Source of the DNA: CAIYUC01 sp963682005
Lineage (GTDB): Bacteria; Bacteroidota; Bacteroidia; Bacteroidales; FEN-979
Assembly: GCA_963682005.1 (NCBI GenBank)
Contig: OY820914.1
Coordinates: forward strand, 1,860,001-1,924,000
Direction of reading: 5' to 3'
DNA length: 64,000 bases
Shown here: positions 34,162 through 42,597 of the stretch, in pieces
Layout of the letters: the number at the start of each line of letters is the position of its first letter
Position numbering within the stretch: position 1 is the first letter of the stretch
The notes under the pieces: generated by a model
What the model was told of the DNA's origin: nothing
The model's database searches: none
The model's input: the letters and a program-made list of their open reading frames with translations, nothing else
Position numbers and translations under genes: made by a program

Positions 34162-35676
34162 GATATAGTTATCCGTCATCCTCCTCATCCGGATATTCCT
34201 CCGGCTCTGCCAGCGGCTGATACCGAACCCGATGATCAGGAAAATGGGAAGGAGGAAATTCAGGTATTTCAGGGTAGCTTTTTTCCCGTCGTCCATCGGA
34301 TCAAGCGGGCGGGAGGTGACTTCCTTGGTACGGAGTTCGATAAGACCGGTGTCATCCGAAAGCCAGTCGATGGCATTGACCATGAAATTGATATTGTCAG
34401 GAGGCAGTTGCCGGGCCTGTTGTCCGCTGCCATTGATCGGGAAATCCCCGTCGGAAACCACAATGATCTTTGAGTTCAGGTTCCCTGAGATCCTGCCGCT
34501 CAGCAAGCCGCAAACCGTGAGATTTGCGCGTGGGAAATCCTTTTCCTGCCAATTGCGGCTGATGTTGAAGGTGAGGGGAGGATTTTCGGTGCCAGATTTC
34601 TCGGATGTCATCGCCCAGGGTGTAAATGTGGTATTTCCACCGGAACCGGTGAAATCGATGGAACTCGCAAATTGGAGCATCACGGCGGAGAGCCCTTTCA
34701 TTGCCGGGGTTTTGGCAAATTTCGTGATCTGGGGGAGGTAAGGGAACCTGACGGTTGATTGAAATGTCATATACCCTTGTTGCTGGTTCACCATTACGCT
34801 TCCGCAATTCTGATCGATCAGGAAATTCGGGTTGACCCTGATCCCTTTTGTTTCCAGCCATTTTTCCAGTCCTGTGTGAACTTCTGTACCGGATGATGTC
34901 TGCAGGTTGCCATCCACACGGTTCATAGCAATGTAAAGGTTGTTCCCGCGTGAAAGAAATTCCTCCAGCCGCATGAGATCGGATTCAGGGAATGAGTCTT
35001 TCGGGTTTACGATCACGAGGGTTTTGAAATTGTCAAGACTTGTTCCCGGATCATTCAGCTTTACCGGTACTACATCGTACAAGATGGAAAGCGATTGCAT
35101 CACCTGCATCATGGAATTCAGTGACGCTTCGCCATGGCCTTCAAGAAAGGCGATCTTCGGCTTGTTCTCCACCGTCAGTTTTTTGATGCTTGTCGAAAGA
35201 CTGTATTCCATGGCAGCCCCGGGTTGGATCAGCGGAATGACTTCCTTCTTGTCTGCATAGTGCACCACGGCTCCCAGGTATGCCTTCTGCTGCTTCATCT
35301 GGTCTTTCTCACGCACATTGATCAGCACGGGATTGATCCCTTCGCCCATGGCTTTCTGTTCTGTCGCCTCATCCTTGTTCGGGTTGATGAATTCAAACAT
35401 CACCTTTCCCTTGGACCGGTTTGAATATTCGATCAGCTCCTCCTTGAAGTCACGCCGCAACTGGTTGAAATCGGTTGGAAGCTCCTCGCTGAAATAGGCG
35501 GTAACCGTAACAGGTTCTTTCAGTGATTTCAGGATGTTCTTTGTGGCTTCACTGAGTGTATATCGCTTGTCAGAAGTAAAATCAAGCCGTACAAAGAACC
35601 GGTCTGCAAGGATGTTGATCAGTATGATGATCCCGGCGATAAGTAAAATATACGTTAAGATTGACTTTCTTTTCAT
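34159..35676 (-). CDS. gldG: GldG-like ABC transporter auxiliary protein
   Basis: A 505-residue protein anchored at both ends: N-terminal helix ILTYILLIAGIIILINILAD and a C-terminal helix near LKYLNFLLPIFLIIGFGIS with basic tail. The soluble part has RFFVRLDFTSDKRYTLSEATKNILKSLKEPVTVTAYFSEELPTDF and IAFLEGHGEASL, typical of ABC_transp_aux/GldG. It is the last gene of gldA-gldF-gldG (13-bp and 19-bp spacings), an ABC system required for gliding in some flavobacteria. Its substrate is unknown. Confidence 0.9.
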   Translation of the reverse strand: MKRKSILTYILLIAGIIILINILADRFFVRLDFTSDKRYTLSEATKNILKSLKEPVTVTAYFSEELPTDFNQLRRDFKEELIEYSNRSKGKVMFEFINPNKDEATEQKAMGEGINPVLINVREKDQMKQQKAYLGAVVHYADKKEVIPLIQPGAAMEYSLSTSIKKLTVENKPKIAFLEGHGEASLNSMMQVMQSLSILYDVVPVKLNDPGTSLDNFKTLVIVNPKDSFPESDLMRLEEFLSRGNNLYIAMNRVDGNLQTSSGTEVHTGLEKWLETKGIRVNPNFLIDQNCGSVMVNQQQGYMTFQSTVRFPYLPQITKFAKTPAMKGLSAVMLQFASSIDFTGSGGNTTFTPWAMTSEKSGTENPPLTFNISRNWQEKDFPRANLTVCGLLSGRISGNLNSKIIVVSDGDFPINGSGQQARQLPPDNINFMVNAIDWLSDDTGLIELRTKEVTSRPLDPMDDGKKATLKYLNFLLPIFLIIGFGISRWQSRRNIRMRRMTDNYI

Positions 35677-35689
35677 ATCTCAGATTCGT

Positions 35690-36415
35690 TTAATTTGAAA
35701 TATTTCGTCTTGACAGGACGAGCTCGGTCCCGATAAGTCCTGCAAAAATGATCGACAGGAAATAGAAAAGGTCTTTGGTGTCGATCACACCCCGGGCCAT
35801 CGATTCATAATGGGTAGACATGCTCAGATAGCCTAAGATCCCGGCAAACCAGCCTCCGGAGCTGCTTCCCACAAGGCCGAAGACGAGCTGGAAAAAAATT
35901 CCGATGAACAGGGTGATCAGGAATGCAACGATCTGGTTGGTGGTAATGCTGCTCGCAAAGATACCGATGCTTATGTATGAAGCACTCATGAACAGAAGTC
36001 CGAGATATCCCATCCACACAGCCCCATGGTCCATTTTTCCGATGTTCGCTACCGTGATATAATAGGGCAGTGTCAGAACAAGGGTAATGCATATCAGGAA
36101 GAAGGCTGCGAGGAATTTCCCGGCAATGATCTGCCAGTCACTGACAGGCTTGGTCACCAGGAGCTCGATCGTTCCCGATTTCCGCTCATCGGCAAGCATT
36201 CCCATGGTCACAGCCGGAATGAAAAAGAACAGCGTCCAGAATGAAATTCCGAAGAATGACTGGAGGCTGGCCTGGTTCACAAGGAACACGTCACTGCCGA
36301 AGATCCATGTAAAAAATCCGCTGAATCCCAGGAACAGGACGATCATGACATAGGCCATCAATGAATCGAAAAATGACCTGAGCTCTCTTTTTGCAATAAT
36401 CCAGATCTTGTCCAT
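35690..36415 (-). CDS. gldF: GldF-like ABC-2 permease
   Basis: A 241-residue protein with six predicted membrane helices, starting MDKIWIIAKRELRSFFDSLMAYVMI. The block VTMGMLADERKSGTIELLVTKPVSDWQIIAGKF is characteristic of ABC-2/GldF permeases. It is encoded between the ATPase and GldG with short gaps. Confidence 0.92.
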   Translation of the reverse strand: MDKIWIIAKRELRSFFDSLMAYVMIVLFLGFSGFFTWIFGSDVFLVNQASLQSFFGISFWTLFFFIPAVTMGMLADERKSGTIELLVTKPVSDWQIIAGKFLAAFFLICITLVLTLPYYITVANIGKMDHGAVWMGYLGLLFMSASYISIGIFASSITTNQIVAFLITLFIGIFFQLVFGLVGSSSGGWFAGILGYLSMSTHYESMARGVIDTKDLFYFLSIIFAGLIGTELVLSRRNISN

Positions 36416-36434
36416 AAAATGCTTTATTTGATTA

Positions 36435-37367
36435 TTAATTCGTTATTGTCAGATCCCTGAACACCTCTTCAAGCTTACGCTCGACAGGTGTCATTTCAGT
36501 CAGCGACCATCCTTTTTCAACACACATTTTGAATATGGGCTTCCTTGAGGTCATACCGGGCTTGCTCTGCACCTCAAACGACTGGGAATAGGCCGGCAGG
36601 AAATCAACAAGCTCTGCCGATTCAATGCCCTGGAGACTCCGGAAGATCTCGTTCCGGTCGCCATCTTCAATGGTCACCTTGACGATTTCCCTGTTCTGTG
36701 CCTGTTTTCTCAAAGTGTTGGCTGTGCTGTCTGCAACAAGATGTCCCTGGTTGATGATCAGGATCCGGTCGCAGGTAGCTTCTACTTCTGCAAGGATATG
36801 CGAACAGAGGATCACCGTTTTTTCCTGCCCGATCTTCCGGATCAATTCCCTGATCTCGACGATCTGGTTCGGGTCAAGCCCCGAGGTCGGCTCGTCAAGG
36901 ATCAGCACATCCGGATCGTGGATCAGCGCCTGAGCCAGTCCGACCCTTTGCTGGTACCCTTTTGAAAGCTCATTGATCTTCTTGTACTTCTCATTCCTTA
37001 ATCCGCATACCTGTACCATTTCAATGATCCGTTCACGGATCCTGCCCTTTGGAACACCCTGTATCTCCGCTACGAATTGCAGGTAATCAATAACCGGCAT
37101 GTCTTTATACAGCGGGTTTGTCTCAGGGAGATACCCGATGTGCTTCTTGATCTCCTCCGCATGATCCTTCACTGATAAGCCGCCGATCCTGACATCGCCT
37201 TCGTTTGGCGGCATGTAACACGTGATGATCTTCATCGTTGTGGTCTTCCCAGCCCCGTTTGGGCCCAGGAACCCTACGATCTCCCCTTTGTTCACCTGAA
37301 AGGAAATGCTGTCCACGGCTTTTTGTAATCCGTAGGTCTTGGTTATTTTATCAACGATCACATCCAT
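36435..37367 (-). CDS. gldA: GldA-like ABC transporter ATPase
   Basis: A 310-residue ATPase. Walker A is GPNGAGKTT (35-43), the signature is LSKGYQQRVGLAQA, Walker B is DVLILDEPTSGLDPNQ and the H-loop is ILCSHILAEV. A C-terminal regulatory extension (about 220-310) is as in GldA. With gldF and gldG it forms one transport complex in the inner membrane. A TATTTTTG -7 element lies 26 bp upstream. Confidence 0.93.
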   Translation of the reverse strand: MDVIVDKITKTYGLQKAVDSISFQVNKGEIVGFLGPNGAGKTTTMKIITCYMPPNEGDVRIGGLSVKDHAEEIKKHIGYLPETNPLYKDMPVIDYLQFVAEIQGVPKGRIRERIIEMVQVCGLRNEKYKKINELSKGYQQRVGLAQALIHDPDVLILDEPTSGLDPNQIVEIRELIRKIGQEKTVILCSHILAEVEATCDRILIINQGHLVADSTANTLRKQAQNREIVKVTIEDGDRNEIFRSLQGIESAELVDFLPAYSQSFEVQSKPGMTSRKPIFKMCVEKGWSLTEMTPVERKLEEVFRDLTITN

Positions 37368-37392
37368 AATGACCAGCTTTTAAATTGACTCG

Positions 37393-37400
37393 CAAAAATA
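37393..37400 (-). promoter_or_regulatory. Putative -7 element of the gldAFG operon
   Basis: On the minus strand TATTTTTG fits TAnnTTTG, 26 bp before the gldA ATG. The -33 element is not clear. Confidence 0.45.
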
Positions 37401-37573
37401 TCAGGAAGTTTATTTCCATGAAAACTTTTAACAAAAATTTAACAGATTTTTCTATGCCTGCCGCCTGGATCCCTCCCTGCAGTCATGAGGGGGACCGAAG
37501 ACCTGGAATAGGATTCTCATTTTTGTTCATGAAGTGATCCTGAAGAGATGAATTCCCGTATTTTTACATTTCC

Positions 37574-37604
37574 TTGTGAAATCAGGATTTCGATCGTATT
37601 TTTG
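37574..37604 (+). promoter_or_regulatory. Putative Bacteroidota promoter
   Basis: TTG (37574-37576), a 20-bp spacer and TATTTTTG (37597-37604) match the -33/-7 pattern well, 43 bp before the ATG at 37647. It may also serve the cytochrome operon 12 bp downstream of that gene. Confidence 0.6.
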
Positions 37605-37646
37605 CAAGTGCAGCCAGGGTGTTTGAAATAATTAAAATGTATTGAT

Positions 37647-38408
37647 ATGAAAGCAATTGTTGGGAGTATACTTATTTCTTTTCTGCTAATTCCGTCGTAT
37701 TCATCAGCACAGAAGACCGATTCGGTGTTCCATGCACCACAGCCATATCACAAGAATGTCATCAAGTTCAACCCAACTCCCATGCTTTTATGGAGTATGA
37801 AGAACGTGACTTTGAGCTATGAGCGTATCCTGAACCCGAAGCAATCCATTACCCTTTCGGTCGGGTACCTTGAATTCCCGAGTCTTTTCAGGGATACCAT
37901 CGCGAATCTTGTTGCAATTACGAGCCGTCATAAAGCAGGGATCAACGTTGCCATGGAATACAGGTTCTACCTCATGAAAAGAAATTCCCGCCCGGTTCCC
38001 GACGGAATTTTCATTGCTCCTTATGCCAGTTATTATGGCTATTGGTTCAAGAACGGAATAGATGTACTTCATACGGTGGTCGACAGTGGTGCAACGATCA
38101 AGGGAAGTGTTTATGTATTCAACGCCGGCGTGGAACTTGGTTACCAGTTCGTGTTCTGGAAAAGGCTGACCCTAGATTTCGTGCTGATTGGTCCGGCAGT
38201 CAGTTATTACGGAGGAGAAATCAATGTTACCGGGGACATCAATGTTGAGAAGATCGCAGAATTGCACCAGGACCTTTATGATAAGCTAAAAGAGCGATAT
38301 CCTATGATCGGGGAGTATGTGATCAACAAATCGTTCAAGCGGAATGGCAAGCTTGACCTGTTCAGTATTGGTTTCCGCTACCTTGTTCAGATAGGTTTTC
38401 ATTTTTAG
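37647..38408 (+). CDS. DUF3575-like outer-membrane beta-barrel protein
   Basis: A 253-residue protein with a signal peptide (IPSYSSAQ). NVIKFNPTPMLLWSMKNVTLSYERILNPKQSITLSVGYL, then AMEYRFYL, GIFIAPYASYYGYWF and VFNAGVELGYQFVFWKRLTLDFVLIGPAVSYY, and a final YLVQIGFHF give the alternating strands and terminal aromatic of an outer-membrane barrel. The R-F-Y-L and G-x-x-x-G-Y-Q-F blocks resemble DUF3575. It sits just ahead of the cytochrome b gene; no functional link can be shown. Confidence 0.8.
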   Translation: MKAIVGSILISFLLIPSYSSAQKTDSVFHAPQPYHKNVIKFNPTPMLLWSMKNVTLSYERILNPKQSITLSVGYLEFPSLFRDTIANLVAITSRHKAGINVAMEYRFYLMKRNSRPVPDGIFIAPYASYYGYWFKNGIDVLHTVVDSGATIKGSVYVFNAGVELGYQFVFWKRLTLDFVLIGPAVSYYGGEINVTGDINVEKIAELHQDLYDKLKERYPMIGEYVINKSFKRNGKLDLFSIGFRYLVQIGFHF

Positions 38409-38419
38409 CAAACCCCTGG

Positions 38420-39682
38420 ATGCGGAATTTACTGCTACACCTTCATCCTTCAAAAATTCATGAGCCTGCAATCCGGTTCACCCGTACGTTTGGGCTGGGT
38501 GGCATGGCGGCGTTATTGATCATTATCCAGATCATGAGCGGGGTCATGCTCCGGTTCTATTATACCCCGACTCCGGCCGGGGCATACGACTCCGTCCTGT
38601 TCCTCAAAAACCAGGTACTGTTCGGACCGTTCATCCGGAATATTCATCACTGGAGCGGGGTGTTTCTAATCATTATCTCATTCCTTCACTTTCTGAGGGT
38701 CTTTTTTACCGGGGCTTACCAGGGAATTCGCAGGATAAACTGGCTGTTCGGACTTATCCTTCTGGTTCTTGTCGTATTTTCAAACTTTACCGGATACCTG
38801 CTTCCCTGGGATCAGCTTGCATACTGGGCGATTACGGTAAGTACGAACATTATCGGTTACATTCCCCTGGCAGGCGATGCGCTTCGTTCGTGGATCATCG
38901 GAGGAAAGGAATTGAACGCCGGCACACTCCAGACATTTTATACAATTCATACAGCTGTGCTTCCATTCCTGCTGCTGATCCTTATTATCTATCATTTCTG
39001 GCGCGTAAGGAAAGCAGGAGGGGTGATGCTCCCTGAAAATCCTCAAAAATCAGAAATGGTGCCGGTCATGCCCGACCTTGTTTACAAGGAATTCATCGTG
39101 TCGCTTGTTCTGATCGCCGTGGTGTTCACTTTCGCTGCATTCTTCAGTGCACCGCTGCTCGAAAAGGCGAATCCGGCCTATAGCATGAATCCCACCAGGG
39201 CACCCTGGTATTTCGCAGGGGTGCAGGAATTGCTGATGCATTTTCACCCGGTTTTCGCAGCATTTATAATCCCCGGTTTTGTCGCTGTTTTTTTGGCATG
39301 GATCCCTTTTTTCAGATATAAGGAACCATTGAATGGCCAATGGTTCATCTCCGGAAAAGGGAAAAACTCTGCACGGTCGGCAGCCCTTTTCGCTGTCTTT
39401 GTCACCCTTTCAGGAATTATCTTCAACACATATGTTTTGAATTTTGAGATCGCACTGCCTGGCATTCCCCCGGTAATCACCAACGGGATCATTCCCCTGG
39501 CCATACTGCTTTTGCTGACGGCAGGCTATTACAGACTGTTCGTGAAACATGCCGGCCTTTCCAGACAGGAGCTGGTCCAGGCCTTTTTTACATTCATCTT
39601 TATGGCATTCATTGTTCTTACAATTACGGGAATATTTTTCAGGGGAAAAGACATGGAGCTTACCTGGCCATGGAGGATTTGA
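38420..39682 (+). CDS. Cytochrome b (fused b6/subunit IV type) of a bc-like complex
   Basis: A 420-residue protein with about eight or nine helices. Heme-ligand histidines appear in helix B (NIHHWSG; FLHFLRVF) and helix D (TIHTAVLP; IYHFWRVRKAGG). The Qo-site motif usually written PEWY reads APWYFAGVQELLMHFHP, the form common in bc complexes that work with multiheme cytochromes. It oxidises a quinol and passes electrons to the Rieske protein. There is no cytochrome c1 gene; a multiheme cytochrome follows instead. Confidence 0.92.
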   Translation: MRNLLLHLHPSKIHEPAIRFTRTFGLGGMAALLIIIQIMSGVMLRFYYTPTPAGAYDSVLFLKNQVLFGPFIRNIHHWSGVFLIIISFLHFLRVFFTGAYQGIRRINWLFGLILLVLVVFSNFTGYLLPWDQLAYWAITVSTNIIGYIPLAGDALRSWIIGGKELNAGTLQTFYTIHTAVLPFLLLILIIYHFWRVRKAGGVMLPENPQKSEMVPVMPDLVYKEFIVSLVLIAVVFTFAAFFSAPLLEKANPAYSMNPTRAPWYFAGVQELLMHFHPVFAAFIIPGFVAVFLAWIPFFRYKEPLNGQWFISGKGKNSARSAALFAVFVTLSGIIFNTYVLNFEIALPGIPPVITNGIIPLAILLLLTAGYYRLFVKHAGLSRQELVQAFFTFIFMAFIVLTITGIFFRGKDMELTWPWRI

Positions 39683-39685
39683 TTT

Positions 39686-39733
39686 ACCCTTTCCTGCTCT
39701 CCTCTCCGCATTGGGGAGTGGAGAGGGTGGGGT
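39686..39733. repeat. Dispersed palindromic intergenic repeat, copy 5
   Basis: A palindrome of ACCCTTTCC...CTCTCCTCTCC with GGGGAGTGGAGAGGGTGGGGT lies between the cytochrome b stop and the Rieske ATG. It is more degenerate than the other copies but has the same C-rich left arm, G-rich right arm and position in a short gap between genes. Confidence 0.6.
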
Positions 39734-39749
39734 CCAGAATGATTTAACA

Positions 39750-40289
39750 ATGCTTAAGTTTAAACATATAAATAAGAATAAAAAATCGGGACCCGTCCCT
39801 CCTGAAGGCATCACCCGTCGTGACTTCTTCGGCACAGCCTGGAAGGGACTGGGTATTATTGCTGCGGTCGAAGTTTTGGGAATGATCCCTGTTTATTTTT
39901 TCTCCGGGAAAGCAATAACAACTGTTTCACCAAAGCAATTGGTGGAAGCAGGACCGGCCGAATCATTCGGGTTGAACACGGTGAGTGCATTTCCGGGCGG
40001 AAGATTTTTCCTGGCACGGATGCAGGATGGCGGATTTATCGCTGTTTCCCTGCGCTGTACCCACCTGGGATGTGCCATCTCCTGGGAAGAAGAAAAGAAA
40101 CGTTTTATCTGCCCCTGTCATTCTTCTGCTTTTGATATCCATGGAGAAGTTCTGAATCCTCCGGCAGCAAGAGCCCTCAGTTACTATCCGGTCATGATCG
40201 AAAATGGCATTGTGAAAGTGGATATCGGGACCCTGAAGGAAAGGAATTCATACAGGAAAGAACAGCTTATTTACGCACAAGGACAATGA
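39750..40289 (+). CDS. Rieske [2Fe-2S] protein
   Basis: 179 residues from ATG 39750; the open frame upstream runs through the palindrome and the cytochrome b gene. A Tat-like signal or anchor is present (ITRRDFFGTAWKGLGIIAAVEVLGMIPVYFF). The cluster ligands are in C103-T-H105-L-G-C108 and C121-P-C123-H124, giving two Cys and two His ligands plus the disulfide pair of high-potential Rieske proteins. It carries electrons from quinol at cytochrome b to the next carrier. Its stop overlaps the multiheme cytochrome gene by 4 bp. Confidence 0.93.
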   Translation: MLKFKHINKNKKSGPVPPEGITRRDFFGTAWKGLGIIAAVEVLGMIPVYFFSGKAITTVSPKQLVEAGPAESFGLNTVSAFPGGRFFLARMQDGGFIAVSLRCTHLGCAISWEEEKKRFICPCHSSAFDIHGEVLNPPAARALSYYPVMIENGIVKVDIGTLKERNSYRKEQLIYAQGQ

Positions 40290-42586
40290 ATCAGAATTCC
40301 TGGAAATATACCGGTCTGGTTGCCACTGTGATGATTGTTCTTACGATCCCGCTTTCCTTGTTTATGAACCGGAACCAGGGTAAGATCACACAGCCTTCGG
40401 CAGGGTTTACAGGGGGGAAGGCCTGCATCGAATGCCATCAGAAGGAATACCGCCTCTGGAAAGACTCAGATCATGACAAAGCCATGAGCGTTGCTTGTGA
40501 TAGCACCGTTCTCGGGAATTTTAACAACGCAGAATTTACATACAACGGCAAAACCTCGAAATTCTATAAGCGGGGTGGCCGGTTCTTTGTCTTCACTGAA
40601 GGTGTTGAAGGGAAGATGGTGGAATACGAGATCTCGCATACATTCGGGGTCCGTCCTCTTCAGCAATACCTCATCCCTTTTGAAAAAGGCAAATACCAGT
40701 GCCTGCCAATCGCCTGGAATGTCCCGGAGAAAAAGTGGTTTCATATGGCGGGGATGGTTTACAAGCCGGAAGACTTGTCGCCCGGCAATTGGCTTTACTG
40801 GACAAACCAGGCACAGAACTGGAACAGCATGTGTGCCGAATGCCATTCCACCAACCTGCAGAAAAACTTCGATCTGGAAACGAAATCCTATCATACCACC
40901 TGGAATGATATCAATGTCAACTGTGAAGCCTGCCACGGACCCGGCTCAGCGCATATTGCGTGGGCAAGGCTTCCTGAACTGGCAAGGCCGCAGGATAACA
41001 ATACCGGTCTCATTGTCAGAACAAGCAGGATCGCATCGCGTCAGTATGTCGAATCCTGCGCCCCCTGCCATGCGCGCAGAAGTTCACTCGGTCCTTATGA
41101 TTTTTCTCATACGGAATTGTTGAGCAATGCTGTTCCCCAGCTGCCGGTGGCACCGTATTATTTCACCGACGGCCAGTTCCTGGAAGAGGATTATGAATAC
41201 GGATCTTTTACCCAGAGTAAAATGTACCTGAAGGATGTCCGTTGCGGCGATTGCCATGATCCGCACAGCCTGAAAAGGAAATTTGAAGGGAATGCTTTGT
41301 GCACGCAATGTCACAGGGCCGATGAATACGACACCTATGATCATCATATGCACAGATCAAGAGGAGAGACAGGTACTTCTTTCGTAAACAAGAACGGGGT
41401 GAAGCTCGGACCGGGCGACGGGAATCTTTGCAGGGATTGTCATATGCCCGGGCGGTTTTATATGGGGATCGACAAGCGCTTCGACCATAGCATGCGGATC
41501 CCGCGACCCGACCTTTCAGTAAAGCTTGGTACCCCGAATGCATGCACCCGCTGTCACGATGATAAAACCGATCAATGGGCGCTTCAAAACGTGAACAAGT
41601 GGTATGGTGAACGGAAAAAGGCCCATTATGCAACGATCCTTTCAGATGCCGCCGCAGGTAGACCCGGAGCGGATTCAGGTCTTCTGAAAATAATCAACAG
41701 CAATCTCTATCCCGAGATCATCAGGTCCACCGCCATCGGGTATCTGTCGGCTTATCCGGGCACCAAAGCACAGGAGGCAGTTAGAAAGGCGATGAAAGAC
41801 CCCGATCCTCTCCTGCGGCATACAGCTGCCGAAAACTTCATGACGGGCGATTCTGCGGAACTGCTCCGCATGATGACACCCTTACTCAGCGATCCGGTGA
41901 AAGCGGTAAGGATGGAAGCCGCGAACCGGCTACTGACTTTCAGCAGAGAAGCGTTTAATGAAATTCAATACCGGCTGTTCCTGAAAGCACGCGATGAATA
42001 CCGGATCTCCCAGGAATATGTAGCCGATTTTCCGGCCGGGAGATCCAACCTCGGGAACTATTATTCCCAGCTGAAAGACCTTTCAAAGGCGGAGGAAAAC
42101 TATAAGGAAGCCATCGCGATCGACAATCTTTTTTATCCTGCAAAATCAAGCCTGGCCATCATCTATTACCAGCAGGGGAAAATGGAACCAGCGGAAAAGC
42201 TGCTGCAGGAAATGGTCGCCAGCCATCCGGATGTGACAGATGGATATTATTATCTTGCCCTGTTGTATGGTGAGCAGAAAAGATACCCGGAAGCGATAGC
42301 CCTCCTCGAATCAGCCGTTGCCAAAAATCCGGGGAATATACGGATCTACTATAACCTCGGACTCCTCTACCAGGCCATCAACCAGGAAGAGAAGTGTGCG
42401 ATCACGCTACAGAAAGGCCTTAAGCTGGACCCCTGTAATTTTGACCTGCTCTATGCGCTGTTTACATTTCATATGAAGAAGAACGACAGGGTAAAAGCAA
42501 CCCCTGTCATTCAAAAGCTGTTATCCTGCTACCCTGGTGAACGGCAGGTCCGGGAATTGGTTAAGGAATTTGAGAAAGGAAATTAA
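40286..42586 (+). CDS. Octaheme c-type cytochrome with HEAT-like and TPR domains
   Basis: A 766-residue protein. It has an N-terminal membrane anchor (about 9-27). Eight CxxCH heme sites start at C47, C183, C213, C258, C320, C339, C382 and C420 (CIECH, CAECH, CEACH, CAPCH, CGDCH, CTQCH, CRDCH, CTRCH). A HEAT-like stretch (about 470-560; AVRKAMKDPDPLLRHTAAENF, DPVKAVRMEAANRLL) follows, then about four TPRs (590-766; SKAEENYKEAIAIDNLFYPAKSSLAIIYYQQGK). It is periplasmic. Translational coupling to the Rieske gene suggests it is the electron acceptor of the bc-like complex in place of cytochrome c1. The terminal reaction is unknown. Confidence 0.9.
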   Translation: MNQNSWKYTGLVATVMIVLTIPLSLFMNRNQGKITQPSAGFTGGKACIECHQKEYRLWKDSDHDKAMSVACDSTVLGNFNNAEFTYNGKTSKFYKRGGRFFVFTEGVEGKMVEYEISHTFGVRPLQQYLIPFEKGKYQCLPIAWNVPEKKWFHMAGMVYKPEDLSPGNWLYWTNQAQNWNSMCAECHSTNLQKNFDLETKSYHTTWNDINVNCEACHGPGSAHIAWARLPELARPQDNNTGLIVRTSRIASRQYVESCAPCHARRSSLGPYDFSHTELLSNAVPQLPVAPYYFTDGQFLEEDYEYGSFTQSKMYLKDVRCGDCHDPHSLKRKFEGNALCTQCHRADEYDTYDHHMHRSRGETGTSFVNKNGVKLGPGDGNLCRDCHMPGRFYMGIDKRFDHSMRIPRPDLSVKLGTPNACTRCHDDKTDQWALQNVNKWYGERKKAHYATILSDAAAGRPGADSGLLKIINSNLYPEIIRSTAIGYLSAYPGTKAQEAVRKAMKDPDPLLRHTAAENFMTGDSAELLRMMTPLLSDPVKAVRMEAANRLLTFSREAFNEIQYRLFLKARDEYRISQEYVADFPAGRSNLGNYYSQLKDLSKAEENYKEAIAIDNLFYPAKSSLAIIYYQQGKMEPAEKLLQEMVASHPDVTDGYYYLALLYGEQKRYPEAIALLESAVAKNPGNIRIYYNLGLLYQAINQEEKCAITLQKGLKLDPCNFDLLYALFTFHMKKNDRVKATPVIQKLLSCYPGERQVRELVKEFEKGN

Positions 42587-42597
42587 AATCAGAAAAG

